Positions 45,893-55,434 of a stretch of 64,000 nucleotides of DNA are shown here, in pieces (the stretch's first letter is position 1; every line of letters starts with the position of its first letter). A model generated the notes under the pieces. It was not told the DNA's origin and made no database searches. It saw nothing but the letters and a program-made list of their open reading frames with translations. A program made the translations under genes and the position numbers. This DNA comes from Rhyzopertha dominica (lineage: Eukaryota > Arthropoda > Insecta > Coleoptera > Bostrichidae): the NCBI GenBank assembly GCA_025024175.1, contig QCXZ01000041.1:25849786-25913785 (forward strand), written 5' to 3'.

Positions 45893-46288
45893 GATGTACA
45901 GATAAGATCGGACGGCTGCTGAGAAGACACCGCCCCGAGAAAGATAGCTAAAGCCTTTCCGAAATATCGTTCGACGACTGAGGAGCTACAAACACAAGGT
46001 GTGTACAGCATCCCATGCAGCTGTGGGAAGGTTTACATCGGCCAAACCGGAAGGCACATCAGCACAAGAATCAAGGAGCACATGAGGGACACCAGAGACC
46101 GGCAAGGTGATAGGTCGGCTGTAGCAGAACATCGAATGGAGACTGGCCACATCATCAAATTCGAGGAAGCACAAATGCTGTCGAGGGAAGCGAGATTCCG
46201 GCCGAGACTGTACAATGAAGCCATCGAAATCCAAAAGACCCCGCACAATTACAACCGAGACCGGGGCATCGACCTACCTGGAATCTGA
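45893..46288 (+). pseudogene. Second PLE GIY-YIG fragment (inverted partner)
   Basis: On the + strand from about 46001 the frame gives YSIPCSCGKVYIGQTGRHIS, then RIKEHMRDTRDRQGDRSAVA and onward to RDRGIDLPGI, matching the - strand nuclease at 45048-45884 with a handful of substitutions (for example K for I after HII, T for N in IQKTPHN). It ends at a TGA where the other copy reads Trp. Upstream (45893-46000) the frame is shifted by a short deletion. It is a dead, truncated duplicate. Confidence 0.88.
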
Positions 46289-46476
46289 AAACCGGTCATG
46301 CGTAACAACGCCCACGCGTCAGTGACCCGGACGAGTATAAATACCCGAGCAGGCTAGGACACTTCAGTTTCAGAGCTACTTCTGAGGAACACACCGACAT
46401 GAGTGTCGAAACGTCAAGGTCTAATAACCAACGTGGGAACCAGCCCGGAGAACAACATGTCAGGTATCATTGTAGT

Positions 46477-47560
46477 TTAGAAGAAGCGACGAAAACTGTT
46501 TAGTAATTGAAGTACTATTTTGTGTTCATCTTATTGTATACAAGTGGTTATAATTTATTGTCTAATACTTAGGGTCCTAATTTAACGATTGTCAGTTTAC
46601 AATTAGGACCTTATTTTATTTATATGTATCTAACATTTAGGTAGATAGATAGATACTACAATTAGTAGTAAATAGAACTTTGCAAGGTACTCTCAATTAA
46701 AATGTTAATTTGTGCAGAAACCATTATTGGGGCTCAAATTAAATTTCGGTTTCGACTCCATAATCAAACACACTAAATTACTTCCACATCCAAGGGATGG
46801 GAAGTATTGTATCGCGAAAAAATTTTCAAAAATTTTTATTTGCTCAATCTCTTTAAAATGATCGAAAACGCAAAAAAACAATTTTTAAGCAAAAAAATTT
46901 CTTATTTTTTTTCGTTTTAGTATGTGATTAGTAGTATAACTGCGAGTATTATTCGCTCTTATAAATTTTCGATGCAGCAGACTGTTTAGAAGATATTAGC
47001 AAAAAAGCGTCACTTAAAGAAAACTGTTTTTCCTAAATATCTCCGAATATATTTAATATATTAAAAAATGAAAATACCTTCAGATAGGAAATAAAATTTC
47101 TCGCAAAAAGTGTCTTAGAAAATTTATCCAAAATTTTGATATTTTCGAAATATTTCCAAAAAACCTATTTTGGACCCGGCCCGCACGATTTTTTTTAATT
47201 TTGGTATTATATAGAAAATCAAATTTCTGATCAGAAAGAACTTGCAATTTTTTGGTAAGTTAATAATTTTCGAGTTATTTGGAAAAAACGATTTTAAAAT
47301 TTATATATTTTTGCTAATATCACTGTCTTAGAAAAAATGCTCAAAACCTGATTACTAATTGTATAGTATAAGAAATAAAAACGTAAATGTCATTTTCACA
47401 ATTGGATGTGGAAGTATTTTTTAACTGAATATATATCTCTTAAATTAGATAGGTAAGCAACTGATTGAGAATCACATGATCGAGAGCTGTGAATCAAATT
47501 GGGTTATATTAAGACTAAGTGTCACCCTAGTATTAAGCGGTTTTATTATTATTTTTCAAG
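46477..47560. other. Intron DNA; small hairpin
   Basis: AT-rich intron without a gene. A small hairpin has GGTCCTAATT at about 46572 and AATTAGGACC at about 46600. The acceptor is ATTATTTTTCAAG ending at 47560. Confidence 0.5.
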
Positions 47561-47759
47561 GACCCAACATGTTCCGACCATGGTGCCTGCGTGCAGGGTC
47601 AGTGCTACTGTAAAGCTGGTTGGCAGGGTGCGAAATGCCACCTGATCGACGAACAGGTTCACAAATGCTTACCAAGCTGTTCCGATCATGGAGCTTACGA
47701 TTTAGAAACTGGAAAATGCATCTGCAATAGGCATTGGACTGGGAAAGACTGTTCGCAGG
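47561..47759 (+). CDS. Ten-a: Ten-a exon: EGF repeats 4 and 5
   Basis: The exon (199 bases) starts in phase 0 and ends CAG G|GTAAGG (phase 1). Repeat 4 completes from the previous exon's [23 protein letters not shown] then CHLID, regular. Repeat 5 reads [20 protein letters not shown] and then NRHWTGKDC, again with five cysteines and Tyr (GAYDLETG) in place of the third Cys, the second half of the teneurin dimerisation pattern. The AYDLETG string is typical of EGF 5 in teneurins. No defects are seen. Confidence 0.97.
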
Positions 47760-48210
47760 GTAAGGAGCTACAATCTTTTTTTGAAAAACAACTGAAAGTA
47801 TGCCAATACTCCATAGATTGATTTTAAGTAAGGCGTACAACGTTTGTTTGATCGAAAAGTATGCTAGTGACAAAGTAAAATGCATAATTCATGAATGTAA
47901 GAGCAAGATTATAAAATATACTATTTGCAACAAATAGTACATAATTGACAGTATTCGCAAGGATATCCCGGTTCACTTCACTCTAGTATATCTGATTACC
48001 CTAAATTGTAAAACGTATACTTAATTATAACCAGAGGACGCAGTATAATTCTTAATTTAACATCACTTTAACCTCATCGTATTTCTTCCTTAACTCTAGT
48101 GTTCCAAATGTGTTTAATACAGAATCTGTCCAAATTATTCAATCTGTACAATTACTCAAACTTCTGTTAAATTATACACCTTAATATAAGGTATTAAATC
48201 TTATTTTTAG
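47760..48210. other. Intron DNA, nothing recognised
   Basis: A 451-base AT-rich intron with no feature; the acceptor is AATCTTATTTTTAG at its end. Confidence 0.6.
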
Positions 48211-48396
48211 CTTTGTGCAATCTGGACTGTGGTCTACATGGTAAATGCGACTCTGGCAAATGTCGCTGCGACCCTGGTTGGACGGGTCCTCGCTGTGAAC
48301 AGCTGCCTTGCGACTCACGCTGTCAGGAACATGGCCAGTGCAGGAACGGTACATGTGTCTGCTCACAGGGATGGAACGGACGACATTGCACCCTCC
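48211..48396 (+). CDS. Ten-a: Ten-a exon: EGF repeats 6 and 7
   Basis: The exon (186 bases) begins with two bases completing Ala (G+CT) and ends CTC C|GTGAGT (phase 1). It encodes [20 protein letters not shown] then [10 protein letters not shown] (repeat 6), and [20 protein letters not shown] then [10 protein letters not shown] (repeat 7). Both have the full six-cysteine pattern. NGT in repeat 7 is a possible glycosylation site, and the NGTC.C..GWNG.HC wording is conserved across teneurins. Confidence 0.98.
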
Positions 48397-49248
48397 GTGA
48401 GTATACTTAGTATTCCCGGTCTATTTCAATTTTTTTATGAGATACGGTAGCTGTCATTTTCCAGTATCAAGCGATAACCAGGACTAAGATTTAGTTAAAT
48501 TTGGTGACATTCGACATTCTACAACGCAGCAATTATTAAATTAAATTAAAATAGTTTTAGCGTCAAAGACTGGACATTTATTCATGACAGTGCAGTTGTA
48601 GGAGAAAAGGACACACTCGTTATATAGCAATCACAGACTGCAGTCTAGAGCATTTACAAAAAAAACCCTGCTGTAACAAACCCTATAAGCATATTTCTTT
48701 TATTTTATTCATAATTACAAATCTATGAATATCCTGTATGCAGAATTCTGTTCTGGTAGGAAAGCTTTTAACTTTTCCTCGTTTGTACTACCACCAAAAT
48801 GGCGGCCAGTTTCAAGGACATGAGAATCACTGGTGGATTTCATATCTTTGTCGCTACTGTATACGAAGTAAATGTCTATACTGTAGTAAAACTGTGTGCG
48901 TTTTCAAAAGCCAAGTTTTAACATCTGCCAAGGTTATGCAAACTTCGCGACAAACAAAGTATACAAGTTTACGCAATAACAGACTACCTCACGACACTTG
49001 TCCATTTTGTTTTGTCTTCTTTGGTAAGAGAGGATATGCAGGCCTGTGTTAATTGTCAAAGCTTTAGAGGTTAAGTTTGTGTCGAATAAGTTTTATTATT
49101 TNAGGTGCAATCAGCATCAATTCGTTCGTTTTGCTGCAACAAACAATTGATAATGTTCAAATGTCAATGGGGTCGTCCCACAATTTTTTTTTATTTTACA
49201 TTTAAAATGTACATAAAAAATGAAGCACGGACATTTTTTTCGATTTTT

Positions 49249-49500
49249 TTAGGTTCTTTGCAGAGAAAAATAATGCGAAAGTATGGATTTTTCAATATCC
49301 GTTTCAAATGCCTCGATATATTCCGCCACGGAGATGACGTAAAAGGTTCGCAAGCTGACGAAAGCGAAAAACACCAATAATAGCCAGTACCCTGGCGGCA
49401 TTGCAAGTAATATTTGTTTAAATTTTTTTTGAGCTGCGTCGCGTTGGCAATGTGGGCAAATTTTCGCGATACCGTGAGGAATGTACTCGTAAACTGGCAT
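49249..49500 (-). CDS. Putative small nested gene: 83-residue membrane-protein-like frame, unknown function
   Basis: From an ATG at 49500 (context TCACAATGC) the frame runs 83 codons to a TAA. It starts MPVYEYIPHG, has a CPHC pair at about residues 15-18, a basic AAQKKFKQILLAM stretch, then a hydrophobic segment of about 22 residues (from PPGYWLLLVFF to VISVA) and a charged tail with EYIEAFETDIEKS. About 55 bases after the stop there is an AATAAA-type signal followed by a run of A (complement of TTTTTTTTTATTTTAC near 49185-49200). That suits a polyadenylated single-exon gene or a processed retrocopy. It lies antisense inside a Ten-a intron. The longer overlapping frame (49191-49508) looks less protein-like. 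The family is not recognised and expression is unknown. Confidence 0.35.
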   Translation of the reverse strand: MPVYEYIPHGIAKICPHCQRDAAQKKFKQILLAMPPGYWLLLVFFAFVSLRTFYVISVAEYIEAFETDIEKSILSHYFSLQRT

Positions 49501-50703
49501 TGTGACATTGATACCTAGGTCAACTTAAGGCGTATTTGTGAAAATAACTTAAACCATCCTTCAGTCAGTTTAGTCTATAATGAACAGTTCAATATAAAAA
49601 GCGCATTCACTGGCCTTTTGCTGAAATATGAAAGCACTTTAACCATCGAACCTGCTTTAAAACTAATGTTTTTATTATGAGGAATTAAACGAAGCTTGAA
49701 GCTTGATAATGGTTAGTTTGTATACTTTCGTATGACAACGATATGATAAATTTTGAAACTGTCAGGACAATTTTTTGCCGTCGTTAGGAAGAAAACGGTA
49801 AAGTACCGCTGACAACATCGCACGTTCGTACGTGTTGCATGTGTCACATGTGTAACGAATAACCCTAACAACTCTAGCCATGCGTTTTTGTTTACATAGT
49901 TTGATCAAACTTTCAAGTTTCGTATTTGTCAGATTAAGTGGTGGAGCAAGATGTTATCGAAGTATTTGGGTAGTCTGTTGTTTTTTTAATGTCAGAATGG
50001 CTTACGTTAAGAAGTGTTTTGTTCCGTGTTGTAAGAATACTATTGCTGATGAACAGTTACAGGTTATTCCCATATTTACATTATAATATTGACGTTCTAG
50101 TATTTCTCTGGCTATTTATAAAACTGACAACAGTGCGCACCTAGTTACCTAGGGAACTGTAATAGTGCGCATGACGGAAATTAGGAACCTTTTGCGTAGT
50201 TGTTGGCCGATTTAAGAAAATGTTTCAAACAAGGTAATTTATCTACCGCCGTTTGTTAGGAGTTGAATTAATCTGAAAGCAAAATAGATGCGTGGCACTA
50301 ATATTCATGATGTAAGCAATAAAAGGCATAGGTTAAAACTATCAAATTTTAATGTGCGGGACGACCCTATTATAAAATGTCAGTACGCTGATACTAAATC
50401 CTTTTTTGTTACCATTTTTGATGAGTTTTGTTTTTCTTTTGTATGTTTTACCGTTGAAACCCATAATCTGCCCCAGCTAGTTCTACCTAATTAAAACTTA
50501 AAATTCTCACATGGGTTTGTAAAAACTACTTTTATCTAGTCAGAACCCTGAGTGCAAAAACTGACATGGGTATTCCACAGCCGTCCACTAGAAATGGCTA
50601 TATTATTACTGATTCCCATTTTTACTGGAAATTTCAATCAAAAGTAGATGGAGCACATTATTCATTTAATAATGAATAGTGGAGTTTTTTGGAAGTTATT
50701 AAA

Positions 50704-50859
50704 TAATAATAAAACACTTGTTTAATCCTACTTCCAAACTTTTATTTTTGGCAAAGCCAAATGCCACCGAAGAAGGCCGCTTGGCGGTTGAAATGCTGGC
50801 ATTTGGCTTTGCCAAAAATAAAAGTTTGGAAGTAGGATTAAACAAGTGTTTTATTATTA
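50704..50859. repeat. Near-perfect palindromic foldback (MITE-like), arms about 62 bases
   Basis: The left arm (50704-50765), beginning TAATAATAAAACACTTG, and the right arm (about 50798-50859), ending CAAGTGTTTTATTATTA, are almost exact reverse complements. The centre of about 32 bases is CCGAAGAAGGCCGCTTGGCG and neighbours. The inner arm ends TTTGGCAAAGCCAAATGCCA, itself self-complementary in part. It has no coding content. High arm identity suggests recent origin. The family is unknown. Confidence 0.85.
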
Positions 50860-51120
50860 CATTATTCATTTGTCAATACCGGTGTGGCGACCCTCATATA
50901 GACAACAGCAAGCTGTGGAACAGTGTCGGCCCCGTTCCTAGTTCCAGTTAAAACACGTAGGAGCTAGTCGGCTAGTATATGAACAATAAATTGAATAAAT
51001 GCCACGCGGTTTTTTATTTGACCATGTGGTTAAGATTAAATACCAAAAAATGACCATCTAGCAATGAAATTAAGGAAGTAAAAACATTTTGAGTAAGCTA
51101 TTGTATATAATAATATATGA

Positions 51121-51264
51121 GCATATGTGATATTTTATTAGGTTTTGCAGGCATAAGATAAAATGAAAAAAATATTGGCCTTATGCCTGCAAAACCCAAT
51201 AACAAGGCCAATATTTTTTCAATTTATCTTATGCCTGCAAAATCTAATAAAATATCACATATGC
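51121..51264. repeat. Palindromic foldback with an extra copy of its arm motif in the loop
   Basis: The left arm (51121-51182), starting GCATATGTGATATTTTATTA, and the right arm (51204-51264), ending AATAAAATATCACATATGC, are near-exact reverse complements. The loop (ATGCCTGCAAAACCCAATAA) is a third copy of the motif found in the arms (ATGCCTGCAAAATCTAATAA). The whole can form a long hairpin in RNA. It has no coding content. Confidence 0.85.
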
Positions 51265-51795
51265 TTATTTACAATAATTATTTAATAATTAATTACAATA
51301 ATTATCTATCTAATTATCTTTCATAATAATAATATATAAATAAATTTTGCTTATTTAACATTTTTTAGATGTTTGAGACAAAACCTGTTTACACAAGTAG
51401 GTAATTCATTTAATCGAATTAAGCAAAATAATGAAATCTGTGCCACAGGGAACACGAGCTTTTACTGTCATTCTGCGTAAAAACTGCTTTTTAACAAATA
51501 AATGATTTAGAACTTTTTTGATCATGCGCTTTATTAGATCGAGCTAGTTTTTACAAAAGCTTATAGGAATTTTACGTTTTAACTAGGTCTACCCACTAAC
51601 TACTTTTTACCGATTTCTGATTGAAACGATAACGTGTCTTTTATGCAACTATTTTGCTATTATTGCTATTACCATTGGCTTTAAAAAATATATATATTAT
51701 CATTTTTTGTTGTAATTCCCGAAAGTTTTATTTATTCGTATTATTTATAACCTCTACATTGGTACTGTTTTTAATGTATATTGTATTTGATGCAG

Positions 51796-51942
51796 CGGGC
51801 TGTGAAAATGGATGCTCAGGACATGGTCAATGTACAATGGAAGATGGATCGTACTTGTGTGTTTGCATTCAAGGTTGGGCAGGATCCGACTGCAGCATTC
51901 CACTGGAGATGACATGTAATGATGACGTCGATAACGATCACG
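51796..51942 (+). CDS. Ten-a: Ten-a exon: EGF repeat 8 and start of the Cys-rich linker
   Basis: The exon (147 bases) follows TTTGATGCAG, starts with two bases completing Pro (C+CG) and ends CAC G|GTAATT (phase 1). It encodes [20 protein letters not shown] then [12 protein letters not shown], the eighth and last EGF-like repeat, then [16 protein letters not shown], the start of the calcium-site-like Asp-rich linker. The next exon continues it as [12 protein letters not shown]. All six EGF cysteines are present. Confidence 0.97.
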
Positions 51943-52165
51943 GTAATTACAGAAATATTTCAATACTTTCGAGTGTCTAAAACTACTTTAAACTATTACT
52001 GCAAACTATACACAACATGTCCAACTGTAATTGTTTTATTCGGTTTCCTGCACCTGCATGATATTACGCCTCTTATAGGTTTAGAACTGGAACAGAGCAA
52101 CTCAGCTGTACACCCGCTAATACTGTTTTCAATTCACATGAGACGTAACTTACCTATAATTACAG

Positions 52166-52373
52166 ACGGTATGACGGATTGCTCCGACAGCGAATGCTGT
52201 TCACACTCGAGTTGTGCGGACCACATCATGTGCCTGTCTAGCAACGACCCCGTCGAAGTTCTTCTTCGAAAGCAACCACCTTCCGTGACCGCTTCTTTCT
52301 ACCAGCGCGTCAAATTTCTCATTGAAGAGAACTCCGTGCAGTCGTATGCCCACATGGATGAGTACACCGAGAG
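52166..52373 (+). CDS. Ten-a: Ten-a exon: Cys-rich linker after EGF 8
   Basis: The exon (208 bases) follows CCTATAATTACAG and ends GAG AG|GTAAGT (phase 2). The intron before it is the shortest in the window, 223 bases. It encodes [20 protein letters not shown], then [20 protein letters not shown] and [20 protein letters not shown] to the YTE end. The D.DGMTDC.DSECC motif and [20 protein letters not shown] are hallmarks of the teneurin region between the EGF stalk and the TTR-like domain. Conservation is very high, favouring Ten-a. Confidence 0.98.
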
Positions 52374-52419
52374 GTAAGTGAGATACCTCCATTCCGACAT
52401 GTGTGGTAGTGCTTTGAAA

Positions 52420-52660
52420 GTATCCCCGAGTCGGGGCCACCGACCAGTGTTGTCAGATTGCCACAGGCCAATCTGGCAGCTATGGTGCGGACACGCGACG
52501 GACGTGCACGTGGAGTTCGTAAGCTGGGCCGCTACAGGCCCAGTCGCGCTTTGCTCGGGCACAGCACCGGCCCTAAAGAGCCGCGTCCCACCTTAAAGAT
52601 CCTTTCCCCCCGGCAATGCAACGCCCTTCGTGGAAAACGTACTTTTGATCTAAGTATTTC
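52420..52660. repeat. GC-rich intronic block, probable degraded repeat
   Basis: GC-rich sequence stands out just after the exon and shows paired strings such as CAGATTGCC (about 52455) and CCAATCTGGC (about 52468). Frames crossing it on both strands are open but share no protein pattern. It may be an old short element. It is not part of the spliced Ten-a frame, because the donor at 52374 and the acceptor at 61633 join in phase. Confidence 0.3.
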
Positions 52661-55190
52661 GGCAGATACCTACGTGAAGCACGTTAACGAAACGATCTTG
52701 ATCTTGTCTTGGAGTACGAACAAGCTGGTATTCCTATGATATGTTCATTGAATACGTGGCAAACAAGAATATATATTTTGGAAATCAGATTAGGCAGAAT
52801 CATCCCGATATAATGAATGATACTTGCGCAACTTTATGGTCGCGCGAGATCGAATGGCGTTGTTTTGATGGGAACTCTCTGTGTATTGTCTAAAACCTTT
52901 GTGTGCGTCTACCTGCCTCCGAAATCCGAGTCTGTCGCTCAGAAAGACAAAAATGGCAATGCCAAAAATATATCATCGAGAAACCTATTAAATAAGCGAC
53001 CCATCTTTAGCCCTTAGGTACGTATTGCGATGGTGGACACAAGTTGAGCAGCCAATGTTGTTTCATATTGTCATTCGCTTTTATAACCTAATGCGGGGTA
53101 TATTGTCTTGCGTCCGTATGTCCTGTTTATGTTTGTTTGTCGCTAGTAGACCTTTGCTAACTTGTGTCTGTCATTGTCTGTAGCTAAAGAGAGTACATTG
53201 TATGTTGAATGTGTTTAAAGCGTGCAAATGAGGAAGCGTGCTAGGTTTTTTGTATGTCACGGCGAGTTTCGGAAGAACCACGAAACTCGTCGGGCCCAAT
53301 TGCTTTTTGTAGTACATGCGTCCCCCACGCGCTATGTGCGGCAGCACTGGCGTGGGCGGCGGAGTATTGCGGTGTGATTAGTAATTGTCCTGTCTTCTGT
53401 GTCCCCTATGTCGCTGCTGCAACCTTGTAGCGAGTTCTGGAATTCCTTTACACCTCGGTAAGTGGCAGCATCTCCCCATGTACTCTGTCTGTCTGTTTGT
53501 CTGTCCGTGTGCTGCCTTGTAGCCTGCGATCCTGTGCGTCACTATGTGTCCTTTTTGTTTGTACAGTCAGCTTTATAAATGAACCAGGAATCTAAGATGC
53601 TGAGATCTGTCCCTCTCTAGGCTATTGGCAAATACTTGGCGGAAATAGATAGACCTTTATTTGCCACAGAAATTATAACCTTCTACTTTTGTATATACTT
53701 AAAACATAGTTTTACCTATGAGCGAGCAGTAAATAAACATTTCTGCGTTTCTTATATCTTTCAGTTCTTGGCAGTATCCTTTTTAAACAGTTTGCCATTT
53801 AAAGTATTTTCTTGCCATCAGTCGTAAATTCCTGGTTCATATAGCCGCCCTGCTTTTCACAAGAACAAGATTCCTGTGAAAGGACGGCCAGTGTTATTAT
53901 TTGCAATGAATGTTTATCCGCCTGTTTTTCAGTCTGCGATGTTTCGTTTCATATTAAATGGAGCGAATATGAATCTAATTTCATCTATACTCTCCCTCCG
54001 CTACATCACCATATACATCACATGATCAGCGGTTTAGAAACTGCAACGGTTGCTGGTCAACGAAATTACTTTCGAATTAAATTAGTTCCGCCTCCGTCTG
54101 CTGCATTGCGACACAGGCAAATTTTGGGGTAGTGCAAATAATTGACGACCGTTGCCGTTACCTGCAGGATGTGTCAGCACACTAGCGTATAAGTTAAATT
54201 TAGGATCAACAAATTCTCTTCATTTAACTAATTATTTTTATGCATTATGTAACGGGTGTTCATAAAAAACGGGTCAAGCGCGTGATTACAAATGTCAAAT
54301 GAGCTCCGTTTACAATTTACATTGATGTTGCTTTTATCCATAGATATTTCGCAAATTGTAACCGTTTTCACTGAATCAACGGTGCCCGTATTAGTCTTAG
54401 GGAACACTAATAGGGTGTTTATTTTCACCAAATGTCAAACGTCAAGTGTGCCTCAATTTATACAAACAATGACAGGCACTACGTTCGCGTTAGAAAGAGA
54501 AAACCGTGGCGTGCTTGACCATTTCCTTTTATGAACCCACGCTATAAGAACTATCCGTATATTCATGCTGGCGCGCAAATTTAGTTAATTTTTAAATTGG
54601 TTGGTACTGAAGATAATGCTTGTTTAGAACCATCATTTTAAATATATTTATTTCCTAAAGTTCAATTTTGTATTTTTTCGAGAAACTTGATTTGCTGCAA
54701 AACTGTGCTGACGCAATCTGCATCCTATTTAACGCTGTATCAATGTGCTACATATACGACATCCAACGAAACAACATTGTACACTTAGCCATTTCACTTA
54801 TGAAATGGACATAAATGACGGCTCGGCCGATTTCCTTCCTTTGTCTACGTGTCATTCGTCAAACATACCCCTACCTCTGTTATACCTGTCCTTAACCTCA
54901 CCCCACACCACTACCAAATACCGTGCCCTATGCATCGTTGCATTTTGACCACCACACAATGTGTATTCTGCTGAGCGGTTACATGAATTATTTGGGTGCT
55001 CCGAAACTTTGAAGGATATTGAAAAAAATTGTAGAATCGTGTTTGCTGTTTATTTATAAAAAGCTACCACACGGCTAAATGCCGCCGTTTTTTCTACTGT
55101 ACGTAGATATGTAATAGTGCATCATTCAAGTTGGGCAGCGGATTTGAAAACTACCGGTACGGCACGGCTGAAAATTTCAGTATATAGTCC
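52661..55190. other. Intron DNA with minor inverted structures
   Basis: No gene. A hairpin with 12-base arms (CGGCGAGTTTCG near 53260, CGAAACTCGTCG near 53281) sits in a GC-richer stretch at about 53230-53520. Inverted strings ATGAACCAGGAATCTA (53579) and TAAATTCCTGGTTCAT (53825-53840) bound about 260 bases that may be a small element. A GTTCATAAAAAACGGGTC string at about 54250 matches one near 2450. Confidence 0.45.
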
Positions 55191-55434
55191 ATGCATTTCT
55201 GTAAAAAAATTTGACAAAAGTCTTAAATAATTTTAACAAGAGGATTACTTGGGGAGATACCTAATTTGGTGATTTACGATAAAGGACCACTCGCTTTTCC
55301 TATAGGGATTAGTCGTTGAAGAGTTCTCCTTACCCGCTTCGGTCATCATAAAACACCAGATGGGGTATCTCCCCAAGTAATCCTATTGTTAAAATTATTT
55401 TAGACTTTAGTCTAATTTTCTTACAGAAATGCAT
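55191..55434. repeat. Foldback element with arms about 80 bases
   Basis: The left arm starts ATGCATTTCTGTAA and includes AATAATTTTAACAA and GGATTACTTGGGGAGATACC. The right arm is its reverse complement with scattered mismatches (GGTATCTCCCCAAGTAATCC, ending TTACAGAAATGCAT). The centre of about 85 bases differs. It is MITE-like, with no coding content and no clear target duplication. Confidence 0.75.

Larger units (their letters stand above)
44923..46476. mobile_element. Penelope-like retroelement, head-to-head truncated pair with 15-bp target duplication
   Basis: The insertion (44938-46461) is bounded by the 15-base direct repeat AGGTATCATTGTAGT (44923-44937 and 46462-46476). The left copy (44938 to about 45892) is on the - strand and the right copy (about 45893-46461) on the + strand. 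Both are 5'-truncated with their 3' ends outward, joined near GGATGTACAG. A single shared duplication shows the pair arrived in one event. The right copy lacks about 20 bases that are present in the left copy near 45490. A hammerhead-like motif is complete in the right copy (46378-46420: CTT, CTGAGGA, ACAC-loop-GTGT, GAAACGTC, AAG). In the left copy the CTGAGGA part is deleted. Confidence 0.93.
48397..51795. other. Large Ten-a intron with two foldback elements and a small antisense frame
   Basis: This 3.4-kb intron holds the antisense frame at 49249-49500 and the palindromes at 50704-50859 and 51121-51264. An ambiguous base lies at 49102. The remaining sequence is AT-rich with no other recognisable feature. 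Confidence 0.6.

Noticed and set aside
52376..52740. Open frames continuing past the Cys-rich Ten-a exon
   Set aside because: A consensus donor lies at 52374, the teneurin pattern stops there, and it resumes in phase at 61634. The open stretch is a GC-rich intronic repeat.
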